A DNA stretch of 38,440 bases from Nocardia lijiangensis NBRC 108240 (GTDB lineage Bacteria > Actinomycetota > Actinomycetes > Mycobacteriales > Mycobacteriaceae). Both the position numbers and the translations under genes were made by a program. The DNA lies in the NCBI RefSeq assembly GCF_001613045.1, contig NZ_BDBP01000009.1, positions 1 to 38,440 of the forward strand, read 5' to 3'. Under the pieces are notes generated by a model. It made no database searches and was not told where the DNA came from. It saw only the letters and a list, made by a program, of their open reading frames with translations. This document shows positions 1-6,945 of this stretch, piece by piece. How positions within the stretch are numbered: position 1 is the first letter of the stretch; each line of letters starts with the position of its first letter.

Positions 1-2
1 AG

Positions 3-713
3 CTAGACCAGAACCGGTGGCGCGCTCTCGCGGGCGTGCTCGTCGGGCACCGCACCGCCGGAATCCGATCGCGGCAGAATGGTCTGCTCCACCGACCACG
101 GCGATTCGCCGTTGGGGATCCAGTGTTGGCGCCTGCGGCGTTTGGCGTCGAGATACTCGATGGCGCGCTGACTCAACGCCTCGGTGACCAGCGGAACCAC
201 TTGCACCGCAAGGCCTACCTCGCGCAGCGCGTTCATCTTGGCCGGATTGTTGGTCAGCAGTTGGACGCTCCGCAGGTTCAGCACGTCGAACAGCGCGCGA
301 GCCGCCTGCTCGTAGGAGCGTCCGTCCGGCGGATAGCCCAGCTTCTCGTAGCTGGTGAAGGTGTCCTCGCCCGTTTGTTCGCTCTCCAGGTATCCGCGCG
401 CCTTGGCGAGCAGACCGGCCCCGCGGCCCTCCTGCTCGAGATAGACCAGCACGCCCGCCCCGGCCTCCTGGATCATGTCGAGGGACTTGTCCAGTTCCGG
501 ACCGCAGTCGCAGTCGTCCGACCGCAGCGCCTCGCCGTATAGGCAGCGCGAGTGAACTCGGACCAGACATCCGTCGGTGATGTCTCCGAAGACGAGAATG
601 TGGCCGCCTCCGTCGCCGCGATCGGGTAATTCGATCACGCGAACATGAGTGTCACGCCCCTTGCGCGTGAACCGATGACCGGCTTCGGCAAGACTCGACG
701 CAACCGTCGTCAA
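3..713 (-). CDS. ribA: GTP cyclohydrolase II (RibA-like)
   Basis: Opens the imidazole ring of GTP to give 2,5-diamino-6-ribosylamino-pyrimidinone phosphate, formate and pyrophosphate, the first step of riboflavin synthesis; cytosolic. Visible zinc site Cys57, Cys68 and Cys70 with the family spacing C-x10-C-x-C, the LEQEGRGAG stretch at 92-100, a DTFTSYEKLGYPPDGRSY region and LLTNNPAK at 152-159. About 235 residues, near the usual length for a monofunctional enzyme; there is no RibB domain. I chose the TTG at 713 because GGAGGAG lies just upstream; a longer frame opens with TTG at 770 without a clear ribosome site. It lies 134 bp downstream of the PfkB-like gene on the same strand and may be co-transcribed. 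Because the other rib genes are not here, it could serve a pathway other than riboflavin (inference). Confidence 0.9.
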   Translation of the reverse strand: MTTVASSLAEAGHRFTRKGRDTHVRVIELPDRGDGGGHILVFGDITDGCLVRVHSRCLYGEALRSDDCDCGPELDKSLDMIQEAGAGVLVYLEQEGRGAGLLAKARGYLESEQTGEDTFTSYEKLGYPPDGRSYEQAARALFDVLNLRSVQLLTNNPAKMNALREVGLAVQVVPLVTEALSQRAIEYLDAKRRRRQHWIPNGESPWSVEQTILPRSDSGGAVPDEHARESAPPVLV

Positions 714-847
714 CCGCTCCTCCGACTCAACAGGTGCGGCACGTGCCGCACATCCGAGATGACCTGGCAACCGTACCCTGCGTGTGACGTAACACGCATG
801 TTACTACCAGGTCGTTTGTGTTAAAATACGCTGCCGCGCCGCGTGGA

Positions 848-2332
848 TCACTGTTTGTTGCCCTGCCGGACCACGTCATCGATACGGTCCTTGTCCGGCA
901 TCGCGCGCGGCACCGCACCCAGCTGCTGGGTGGGAATCATCGCCGCCGTGGCCCAGATGACGTCCTTCGCATCCAGCTCACCGCCGGTTTCGACCACACG
1001 GCATGCCAACGCGGCGGAGAACGCGGCGGCGGCGCCCGCCGAATTCTTCAGTGCCCCTTGGAATCGGCCGACATCGAGCTTCAAACGCTCGGAGCGGACC
1101 GAGCAGCGGAAGCCGTCGATCGCGCACACCGCGCGCACACCGAGCCCGCGCAAGATCTTCGCGCTTTCCTCGGTGGAGTCGGTCGATACGACCGGCAGCA
1201 TCGCCCGGAGTTCCGACGGCGATCCCACCAGATAGTCCACCACCTCGAGATACTGGTAAAGATCTTGCGGCACAGCCGGACTCGGCGATGGACAGACGAT
1301 CACCTGCGGCCTCGGCCGCATGCCGCGCACCATCGCGAGGACCTGTTCGGCGACGCCCCTGGGGTGTTCGAGCGTCAGCAACACCACCTCCGAACTCGCC
1401 AGTGCCGCATGCACTGCCCCGGTCTGCAGGTCCGCCACCTCGAGCTTGACCCTGTCGTCCTTGCACCCGATGAGCCTCGTCTCGCCGCTGGAATCCATGA
1501 TCACCGCCGTGACCGGGGACCGGCCGCCGTCGACGACCTTCACCAGATCGCAGCGGACGTTCTCGTTGGTCAGAAAGTCCAGAATCTCCGCGCCGTCCTT
1601 GTCGTTGCCGACCGCGGAGACGAGCGCGACATCCAGGCCGAGGCGCGCGGCGGCCACCGCGCGATTCAAGCCCTTCCCGCCGGGCGGCCTCGTGAAGCTG
1701 CCGCGCGCCGCGCGGTCCGCGGCAGGGAACCCGTCGACGCGGTAGAGATGATCGATGACCGCGTCGCCGACCACCGTCACCGACTTCGGCCGCTGCACCG
1801 AATCAGGTAGCGAGACAAGTATTTTCCCGCTCGGCATCGCCTGCGGGATGACGTAGCCCGCGTCGGCGGTGAGCAGGTCGGCCAGGACGGTGAAGGTGTC
1901 GCCCTCCGACGACGTGCGCAGCCGCTTCACCGTCGGCGGCTCGGGAATGTGGTCCACCCCGAGCGCTCGGTGCAGACGACGCCAGTGCTCGACGAGGTAT
2001 TCGCGGCGGGGGCCGAGGTTGTCCGCGTAGAGCCGGGACAGATCGATGCCGTCAGGGGGGTTGTCACGAAAAAGCCCGAGCGCCAACGCCGAATCGGCGA
2101 TCAGGCGATCGGTCGGCGACAGCCGCTGCGCCGTCTCGCGCACGACCGGTAGCAGGGACTCGCCCGCGGGCAGACCGGTGCGCTGAGCATACTGGCGCAC
2201 GACCGGCAGCTCGAGCAGGCTCGTCACGTCGATCTCGGTGTTGCCCAAGCGTTCTGGCCGCAGGCCGTAGTAGGTGCACAAGCGGGTGAGGATGTCGCGA
2301 ATCGCGATCGTGCGGGGATTCTGCGGAGCCAT
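848..2332 (-). CDS. PfkB-fold protein with N-terminal helical domain, catalytic Asp absent
   Basis: Residues about 183-475 carry the ribokinase/PfkB fold: substrate-binding di-glycine PPGGKGLNRAVAAARLG at 216-232 and a C-terminal second signature. The second signature, normally DTTGAGDAF, reads NSAGAAAAF at 430-438, so the catalytic base is Ala436 and the leading Asp is Asn430. Family knowledge says such a protein should not phosphorylate sugars efficiently. Residues 1-160 are an unassigned helix-rich domain with a recurring LxxLPVVRxxA and LSPTDRLIADSALALGL pattern that I cannot name. The 494-residue length is well above the roughly 300 of a plain PfkB kinase. The ATG at 2332 has GGAGGG about 11 bases upstream. 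It precedes ribA on the same strand. It may be a ligand-sensing pseudokinase or regulator (inference); loss of activity needs an assay. Confidence 0.75.
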   Translation of the reverse strand: MAPQNPRTIAIRDILTRLCTYYGLRPERLGNTEIDVTSLLELPVVRQYAQRTGLPAGESLLPVVRETAQRLSPTDRLIADSALALGLFRDNPPDGIDLSRLYADNLGPRREYLVEHWRRLHRALGVDHIPEPPTVKRLRTSSEGDTFTVLADLLTADAGYVIPQAMPSGKILVSLPDSVQRPKSVTVVGDAVIDHLYRVDGFPAADRAARGSFTRPPGGKGLNRAVAAARLGLDVALVSAVGNDKDGAEILDFLTNENVRCDLVKVVDGGRSPVTAVIMDSSGETRLIGCKDDRVKLEVADLQTGAVHAALASSEVVLLTLEHPRGVAEQVLAMVRGMRPRPQVIVCPSPSPAVPQDLYQYLEVVDYLVGSPSELRAMLPVVSTDSTEESAKILRGLGVRAVCAIDGFRCSVRSERLKLDVGRFQGALKNSAGAAAAFSAALACRVVETGGELDAKDVIWATAAMIPTQQLGAVPRAMPDKDRIDDVVRQGNKQ

Positions 2333-2385
2333 AGCCGAATCCGCCCTCCATCACGTCGTTGCCGTTTCGTTGTGCTTCTGCGGAG

Positions 2386-2416
2386 ATTGCCCGCATCTCG
2401 GTGTTTAGCGGGCAAT
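2386..2416. promoter_or_regulatory. Perfect 9-bp inverted repeat upstream of the PfkB-like gene
   Basis: ATTGCCCGC at 2386-2394 and GCGGGCAAT at 2408-2416 are perfect inverted copies separated by 13 bases. The site lies in the divergent gap between the PfkB-like gene (start 2332, minus) and the small ORF at 2528 (plus). It could be an operator for a dimeric regulator or a leader hairpin for the minus-strand transcript. No T-run follows, so an intrinsic terminator is less likely. Confidence 0.5.
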
Positions 2417-2420
2417 AAGA

Positions 2421-2449
2421 CCGGCAATTCCCAAGATACTCCGGCAATT
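2421..2449. repeat. Two 9-bp direct repeats 20 bp apart
   Basis: CCGGCAATT occurs at 2421-2429 and again at 2441-2449, so the copies start 20 bp apart, close to two helical turns. A related copy, CGGGCAATA, sits at 2409-2417 inside the adjacent inverted repeat. The spacing suggests binding on one DNA face in a divergent promoter region; no regulator is known for it. Confidence 0.4.
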
Positions 2450-2527
2450 GACCGGACAAAAGGCAAATGCCACACTGATTTTGGGCGATCTGGTCGTCCC
2501 ACCAGCGGACTCGGGAGGGCCTTGGTG

Positions 2528-2626
2528 ATGAAAGAGATTCTGCTCATACGCCGCGACCGGCGGCGCAGGCGCCCCAAGCCCGGCGCGGCCGACACCGAAC
2601 TCGGGCCGAACCGTCCGGCAGCATAG
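2528..2626 (+). CDS. Possible 32-residue basic micro-protein
   Basis: A short frame opens with ATG at 2528 (GTG at 2525 in frame), with GGGAGGG at 2513-2519 eight bases upstream. It encodes about 32 residues with an arginine-rich centre (RRDRRRRR) and a Pro/Ala-rich end. There is no family match that I recognise. Support is limited to the good ribosome site, the start next to a divergent promoter region and the two related small genes that follow on the same strand. It may also be a leader ORF. Confidence 0.3.
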   Translation: MKEILLIRRDRRRRRPKPGAADTELGPNRPAA

Positions 2627-2794
2627 TCCCCGGCCGACCACCGGGATCATCCGAACCGCGTCCACCGCCGGTTTCGCTTCGCCACCCCAGCGAGCCCCGG
2701 CCCGTGCGCGACAGCGCATTTCGCCGGGGCTCACCACTCTCCGAACTCTTCGGTGACCCCCCTTCGACCTCCGGATGCTCGACAGGAGGCATTC

Positions 2795-3061
2795 GTGACC
2801 ATCTACGTCACCGACTGGTCCATGACCAGCGATTGCACCAACGAATCGGCGCAGCGCGTCGCCGACAAATGGCCCAAGTCGTGGCGGCTGAGCTGGCTGC
2901 CCGACCGCCTGCTCACCCGCGAACAGGCACTGGCGGGGATGGATCTCGCCGAGATCGTCAGCACCCAGACCTACCGGCACGACCGGATCGCCCACCTGCG
3001 GGCGGTCCACTACGCCGGACAACTCGGAATTCCCCTAGAGCAGATTCTGCTCGGGCTGTAG
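2795..3061 (+). CDS. Small conserved-core protein, first tandem paralogue
   Basis: Encodes 88 residues. The GTG at 2795 is preceded by AGGAGG at 2784-2789; a longer in-frame opening at 2753 lacks such a site. The protein shares a core with the next gene: TDWxMxSD near the N-terminus, then SWRLSWLPxRxLxREQAxAGMxLxE and HDRxxHxRAxxxAxxLGIxLE. No signal peptide, membrane segment or cysteine cluster is visible, so it is probably cytosolic. I associate the WLPGRxLxRxQAxxAM-type core with small hypothetical proteins of actinobacteria, but the function is unknown. The gene lies 14 bases before its paralogue, suggesting one transcript. Confidence 0.75.
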   Translation: MTIYVTDWSMTSDCTNESAQRVADKWPKSWRLSWLPDRLLTREQALAGMDLAEIVSTQTYRHDRIAHLRAVHYAGQLGIPLEQILLGL

Positions 3062-3075
3062 TACCGGAGGCAGCC

Positions 3076-3480
3076 ATGACCATTCAGACCACCGATTGGA
3101 CCATGATCAGCGACCTGACCCCCGAATCGGCCTACCGTGACGGCGGCCCCTTCGCCGACGCGTGGCGGCTGAGCTGGTTGCCGGGTCGCACCCTCTCCCG
3201 CGAGCAGGCGTTCGCGGGCATGGAACTGGACGAATTGCTCAGCGACCCGGACATGGTCCACGACCGCATGACGCACGCCCGCGCCGCCGAGCGCGCCGAC
3301 CGGCTGGGCATCCTGCTGGAGCACGCGGTCATCCTGTTGCACAAGCGGATCGTGGCGCGGCTGCGGGACCGGCCGGACGAGTCGGCGCCCGGCCCCGTCG
3401 GCGCATGCGGCAGGACGGGCGGGCCGCGCACACACGGCCTGCCGCAGCGCGCGAGCGGTCCACCTCGCGTGTACGGGTGA
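3076..3480 (+). CDS. Small conserved-core protein, second tandem paralogue
   Basis: Encodes 134 residues. The ATG at 3076 follows GGAGG at 3066-3070. Residues about 5-80 align with the 2795 gene product: TDWTMISD, the SWRLSWLPGRxLSREQAFAGMELDE core and HDRMTHARAAERADRLGILLE. The last 50 residues are an unrelated Gly/Pro/Arg-rich tail of low complexity, and that part may be a frame extension rather than a folded domain. The arrangement indicates tandem duplication with divergence. Function unknown. The end of the gene faces pyrD on the opposite strand 35 bp away. Confidence 0.7.
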   Translation: MTIQTTDWTMISDLTPESAYRDGGPFADAWRLSWLPGRTLSREQAFAGMELDELLSDPDMVHDRMTHARAAERADRLGILLEHAVILLHKRIVARLRDRPDESAPGPVGACGRTGGPRTHGLPQRASGPPRVYG

Positions 3481-3515
3481 GGTGACCGGACCCCGGCTCG
3501 GAGTCACGGCCGGAT

Positions 3516-4592
3516 TCAGGTGCGCGCCACGTTCTCCGCGCCGACCGCCTCGGCGATCGAGGTGTAGCCACCGGCGCGCAGGCGGGCGGCGAGGCCGCGG
3601 TGGATCTTGCGGGTCCAGAACGGGCCGCCGTAGATGAAGCCGGTGAAACCCTGCAGGAGGGTGGCGCCCGCGAGGATGCGCTCGAAGGCCTGGTCGGCGG
3701 TTTCGATGCCGCCGACGGAGATCAGCACCAGGCGATCGCCGACGCGCTGGTAGAGGCGGCGCAGCACCTCGAGCGAGCGGTCGGCGACGGGCGCGCCGGA
3801 CAGGCCACCGGCGCCCATGGCCGCGACCTCGGCGGCGTCGGTGCGCAGGCCGTCGCGGCGGATGGTGGTGTTGGTGGCGACGATGCCCGCGAGACCGAGT
3901 TCCAGTGCGAGGTCGGCGACGGCGTCGACGTCCTCGTCGGACAGGTCGGGGGCGATCTTCACCAGGACCGGCACCTGGACGGTGTCGAGCACGGCCCGCA
4001 GCAGCGGGCGCAGCGATTCGACGGCCTGCAGATCGCGCAGGCCGGGGGTGTTGGGGGAGCTGACGTTGACGACGACGAAGTCGGCCAGCGGGCCGAGCAG
4101 GGCGGCGCTCGTCGCGTAGTCGGCGGCGGCATCGGCCGCTTCGACGATCTTGGTCTTGCCGATGTTGGCGCCGATCGGGACGGTGGCGGCCCTGGCGCGC
4201 AGTTGTTCGGCGGCGCGGGCGGCGCCGTGGTTGTTGAAGCCCATCCGGTTGATCAAGGCGCGGTCGGCGGGCAGCCGGAACATCCGCGGCGCGGGGTTGC
4301 CGGGCTGGGCCTGCGCGGTGACGGTGCCGACTTCGGCGAAACCCCAGCCGAACGGCCCCCAGATGTCGGCGCCCTCGGCGTTCTTGTCGAAACCGGCGGC
4401 CAGGCCGAGCGGCGCGCGGAAATCGACGCCGAAGACGGTGTTGCGCAGGATCGGGTCGTCGACGACCGCGAGCCGCTTCAGCAGCAGCCGGGCCGGCGCG
4501 AACCGCGCGGCCACGCGCATGGCCGCGAAAGCGAGATGGTGGATGCGTTCCGGCGGAACCAGGAACATCAGGCGAAGCAGCAGTGCATACAT
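3516..4592 (-). CDS. pyrD: Dihydroorotate dehydrogenase (quinone), class 2
   Basis: Oxidises dihydroorotate to orotate with FMN and a quinone, the fourth step of pyrimidine synthesis, at the inner face of the membrane. The 358-residue product has the class 2 N-terminal helix ([22 protein letters not shown]), [17 protein letters not shown]-type [30 protein letters not shown], the catalytic-serine region [33 protein letters not shown] and [10 protein letters not shown]. The start at ATG 4592 matches mycobacterial PyrD; a GTG at 4601 overlaps the stop of the upstream DUF5703 gene as GTGA and is the alternative. The order lppL-DUF5703-pyrD resembles M. tuberculosis Rv2137c-Rv2139. Confidence 0.97.
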   Translation of the reverse strand: MYALLLRLMFLVPPERIHHLAFAAMRVAARFAPARLLLKRLAVVDDPILRNTVFGVDFRAPLGLAAGFDKNAEGADIWGPFGWGFAEVGTVTAQAQPGNPAPRMFRLPADRALINRMGFNNHGAARAAEQLRARAATVPIGANIGKTKIVEAADAAADYATSAALLGPLADFVVVNVSSPNTPGLRDLQAVESLRPLLRAVLDTVQVPVLVKIAPDLSDEDVDAVADLALELGLAGIVATNTTIRRDGLRTDAAEVAAMGAGGLSGAPVADRSLEVLRRLYQRVGDRLVLISVGGIETADQAFERILAGATLLQGFTGFIYGGPFWTRKIHRGLAARLRAGGYTSIAEAVGAENVART

Positions 4593-4597
4593 CCGTG

Positions 4598-4849
4598 TCA
4601 CATCCCCGGCTCGGGCTGGGGTAGTAGCGACGTCTTGCGACGACGCAGCAGCACCTTGCGGCTGCCGTCGGTGTAGGCGCGCACGCGCGAGAGCTCCCAT
4701 CCGCCGAATTCGGCCTGAATCGCCAGGCGCATCGAGGCGGTCACCCTGGTCACATCTTTCGGTAAGCGCAGCGGGACGTATTCGTAGTCGTCGCTGCTGG
4801 TCTCCCAGTTGGCCGGTAACGCTGCGCGGGAGCTTTTCGGCGCCATCAC
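4598..4849 (-). CDS. DUF5703 family protein
   Basis: A basic protein of about 82 residues with the DUF5703 pattern: [16 protein letters not shown], then [27 protein letters not shown]. Function is unknown; the family is small and found in actinobacteria. The start is either GTG 4849 or ATG 4846, both overlapping the lppL stop (GTGA or TGATG), and the stop at 4598-4600 touches the pyrD start, so all three genes look translationally coupled. No membrane segment or signal is visible. Confidence 0.85.
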   Translation of the reverse strand: MMAPKSSRAALPANWETSSDDYEYVPLRLPKDVTRVTASMRLAIQAEFGGWELSRVRAYTDGSRKVLLRRRKTSLLPQPEPGM

Positions 4850-5883
4850 TGCCCTCTCTTCAGCTGGTCCGCGCGAATCCGCTGGACACCGTCACCGGTG
4901 GCGGAACCGACGAACAGGTCACCGGTGCGCTCGTCCACGGTCACCGATTCGGGCTGCCGGACGGTCGGATAGCGTCCCACTTCCTTCGGTATACCCGTCG
5001 ACAGATCGAATCCGACGACTTCGTTGCTCTGCGTGCACGTCACCCACACGGTCTCGGACCGCCGATCGTAAGCGAGCGCGTAAGGCGACGATCCTACCGG
5101 GAAACGCTGGCGCAGGACGAGCGGTCCGGTGGTGTAGACGAGCAGTTCCTCGCCCGCGGTGTCGGTGACGATCACCCTGCCGAAGTGGTCGGAGATCATG
5201 TTCGTGGCGCCGTCGCCCGCGCGCAGCGCCAAGCCGAGGCGATCCTTGGCGGGGTCGATCTCGGTGACGGAGGTCTGGCGGCGGTCGAGCACCGCGATGC
5301 GATCGGCGGTCACGACGACGACGTCGGCCGAGACCAGGCCGGAGACCGTGTCGAGCACATCGCCGCCGGGGCCGAGGATGCGGACGGCGCCGTCGGCGGT
5401 GCCGACGACCAGGGTGCCGTCCTCGCGCTGGCGGACCGAGCGGATGTCGCCCTCGACGGGCGTCTCGGTGACGGCGCCGGTGGCGACGTCGACGCGGATG
5501 ATCCAGCCGGATGCGGTGACCAGGATCTCGCCGGGCCTGCCCTGAGCCAGGCTGGTCCCGTGCGCGGGCAGGGCAACGGTGCGCTGACCTGCGCCCGCGG
5601 GGGCGGCGGGGTCGATGAGGACGAGCACGGTGGAGCTGTCGCTGCTCGCGTCGAGCGCGGCGAGCAGGCCGGTGCCGGACTCGGCGATCAGGCTGCGGAC
5701 CGGGACACCCAGGCCGATCACCTCGCCCACGGGCGGGGTCTGCGGCGCGGGCGCGACCGCGGCGGTCGCGGGTTCGCGGGTAGGGACGTCGGGTTCGCCC
5801 TTGTCGGAGGAGCATCCGGCCAGGAGGGCGAGTACCGCCAGGCCAACGAACGCTGAGGGGACCGAGCCGCGAGGGCGCACCAC
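4846..5883 (-). CDS. lppL: Lipoprotein with beta-propeller-like repeats (LppL-like)
   Basis: A 345-residue exported lipoprotein. The signal peptide ends in lipobox LAGC with Cys24. After a Pro/Ala-rich linker the body holds repeated four-strand units such as [57 protein letters not shown] and [22 protein letters not shown], typical of a YVTN/NHL-like propeller. The GTG start at 5883 has AGGAGGAG upstream. Position next to DUF5703 and pyrD matches what I recall of Rv2138 (lppL). The ligand is unknown; a scaffold or sensor role on the outer face of the membrane is inference. Confidence 0.85.
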   Translation of the reverse strand: MVRPRGSVPSAFVGLAVLALLAGCSSDKGEPDVPTREPATAAVAPAPQTPPVGEVIGLGVPVRSLIAESGTGLLAALDASSDSSTVLVLIDPAAPAGAGQRTVALPAHGTSLAQGRPGEILVTASGWIIRVDVATGAVTETPVEGDIRSVRQREDGTLVVGTADGAVRILGPGGDVLDTVSGLVSADVVVVTADRIAVLDRRQTSVTEIDPAKDRLGLALRAGDGATNMISDHFGRVIVTDTAGEELLVYTTGPLVLRQRFPVGSSPYALAYDRRSETVWVTCTQSNEVVGFDLSTGIPKEVGRYPTVRQPESVTVDERTGDLFVGSATGDGVQRIRADQLKRGQ

Positions 5884-5988
5884 CGAACTCCTCCTACCGA
5901 CGAATCAACCCGACCTCACCATCTGACCATGATGGCGCAACACCGCACCCGACCGGGGTGGCGGCGGCACCGAATTACCCGTGATGGG

Positions 5989-6003
5989 GGTTACCGTGTA
6001 ACC
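5989..6003. promoter_or_regulatory. Perfect inverted repeat GGTTAC-N3-GTAACC in a divergent gap
   Basis: GGTTAC at 5989-5994 and GTAACC at 5998-6003 are perfect inverted arms around CGT. The site lies in the 147-bp gap between lppL (minus, start 5883) and the gene at 6031 (plus), 27 bp before the likely plus-strand start. It resembles a small-dimer operator; no regulator gene adjoins it. Confidence 0.45.
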
Positions 6004-6030
6004 AAACAGCGTCCGACTCAGGGAGATCCG

Positions 6031-6387
6031 TTGAAAGCCGACCATCCATCGGGATTTGCCATCGATGACATAACCGTTGGTCCGTTTGCTCACGGGTTCG
6101 GCACCACCGCCGACGGCAGGCCGTACGCGTTCCGCACGGTGCGCTCGATCTTGACGCTGGAGATCTACCGCGCCGACCTGGACAGCGACGTGCCGGGACC
6201 GGAGGACGTGGTCGCGGTGGCGGAGGTGCGTGTCACCGACGTCGACCTGGACGATGAACGCAGTGTGGTGGCGCTGGTGCGCGACATGATCCCCGACGCG
6301 GTTCCGGTCGTGGCGGCCGCGAATCGGGAGGTCACGACCGTGCGCGCCCTGCTCGGACGGATCAGTTCCGTCATCGATGGTATGTAG
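6031..6387 (+). CDS. Conserved-looking hypothetical protein
   Basis: Encodes about 118 residues. I chose TTG 6031 because GGGAG lies at 6021-6025 and the downstream sequence becomes protein-like there (KADHPSGFAIDDITVGPFAHGFGTTADGRPYAFRT); an ATG further upstream at 5929 would add a basic, poorly structured stretch. The product is acidic, with beta-strand-rich segments such as RSILTLEIYRAD and VVAVAEVRVTDVDLDD, and a C-terminal helix. No signal peptide or membrane segment. I do not recognise the family. It ends six bases before the next lipoprotein gene and probably shares its transcript with mmpL. Confidence 0.7.
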   Translation: MKADHPSGFAIDDITVGPFAHGFGTTADGRPYAFRTVRSILTLEIYRADLDSDVPGPEDVVAVAEVRVTDVDLDDERSVVALVRDMIPDAVPVVAAANREVTTVRALLGRISSVIDGM

Positions 6388-6393
6388 GTAGTG

Positions 6394-6930
6394 ATGTATT
6401 CCATACGAATCGCCCGAATCGCACTGACCGCGTGCGCCGCCGTCGCGGTGGCCGCGACCGCGGCGTGCAATTCGGGTCCGGATGACGCATCGGTCGAGGC
6501 GGCCCGCTCCAAGGCCATCGCCGAGCTGTCCTCCTCCGCCGCGGCCACCTCCAGTGCCATCGCCAACCGGCCGCTGCCGACCGCCGCCGAACTCGACGCC
6601 CAGATCAAGCGGGCGCTCGACCCGTCGCTGCCCGACAGCGAACGCACCGCGCTGATCGAGGACGGTGACTCCTTCCGCGACGCCATCCCCGACATGTACC
6701 GGGCGCTGGAGGACAACCCGCGCGCCGTCTACGGCGTCGCCGACCCCGTCTTCGACAACCGCGACGGCACCCTGACCGCCACCATGCGCCTGGACAGGGA
6801 CGGCACCGGCACCGCCGTGCGCACCACCGTCGTGCACTTCGTCTATCTCGACGGCCGCTGGAAGATCTCCCGCACCGACCTGTGCGGGATCCTGCGCGCG
6901 GCCGACTACCGCACCCCGGCGTGCGGGTAG
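6394..6930 (+). CDS. Lipoprotein of the low-molecular-weight antigen MTB12 type
   Basis: The product of 178 residues has a signal peptide ending AATAAC (lipid-modified Cys about 25), an Ala/Ser-rich linker, and then a globular domain: PTAAELDAQIKRALDPSLPDSERTALIEDGD, a central strand pair, and VVHFVYLDGRWKISRTDLCGILRAA. The layout of helix, strands and final GxWKxSR motif resembles the MTB12/CFP2-like C-terminal domain of mycobacteria (family inference). A GTG at 6391 is an equally placed start. Two cysteines near the C-terminus could form a disulfide outside the cell. It precedes the MMPL transporter by 15 bp; an accessory role in export is possible but unproven. Confidence 0.75.
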   Translation: MYSIRIARIALTACAAVAVAATAACNSGPDDASVEAARSKAIAELSSSAAATSSAIANRPLPTAAELDAQIKRALDPSLPDSERTALIEDGDSFRDAIPDMYRALEDNPRAVYGVADPVFDNRDGTLTATMRLDRDGTGTAVRTTVVHFVYLDGRWKISRTDLCGILRAADYRTPACG

Positions 6931-6945
6931 CGACGCGTCCCGTCG

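Noticed and set aside
3481..3515. GTGAC/GTCAC inverted pair between convergent genes as terminator
   Set aside because: Only five base pairs with no extension; too weak to call.
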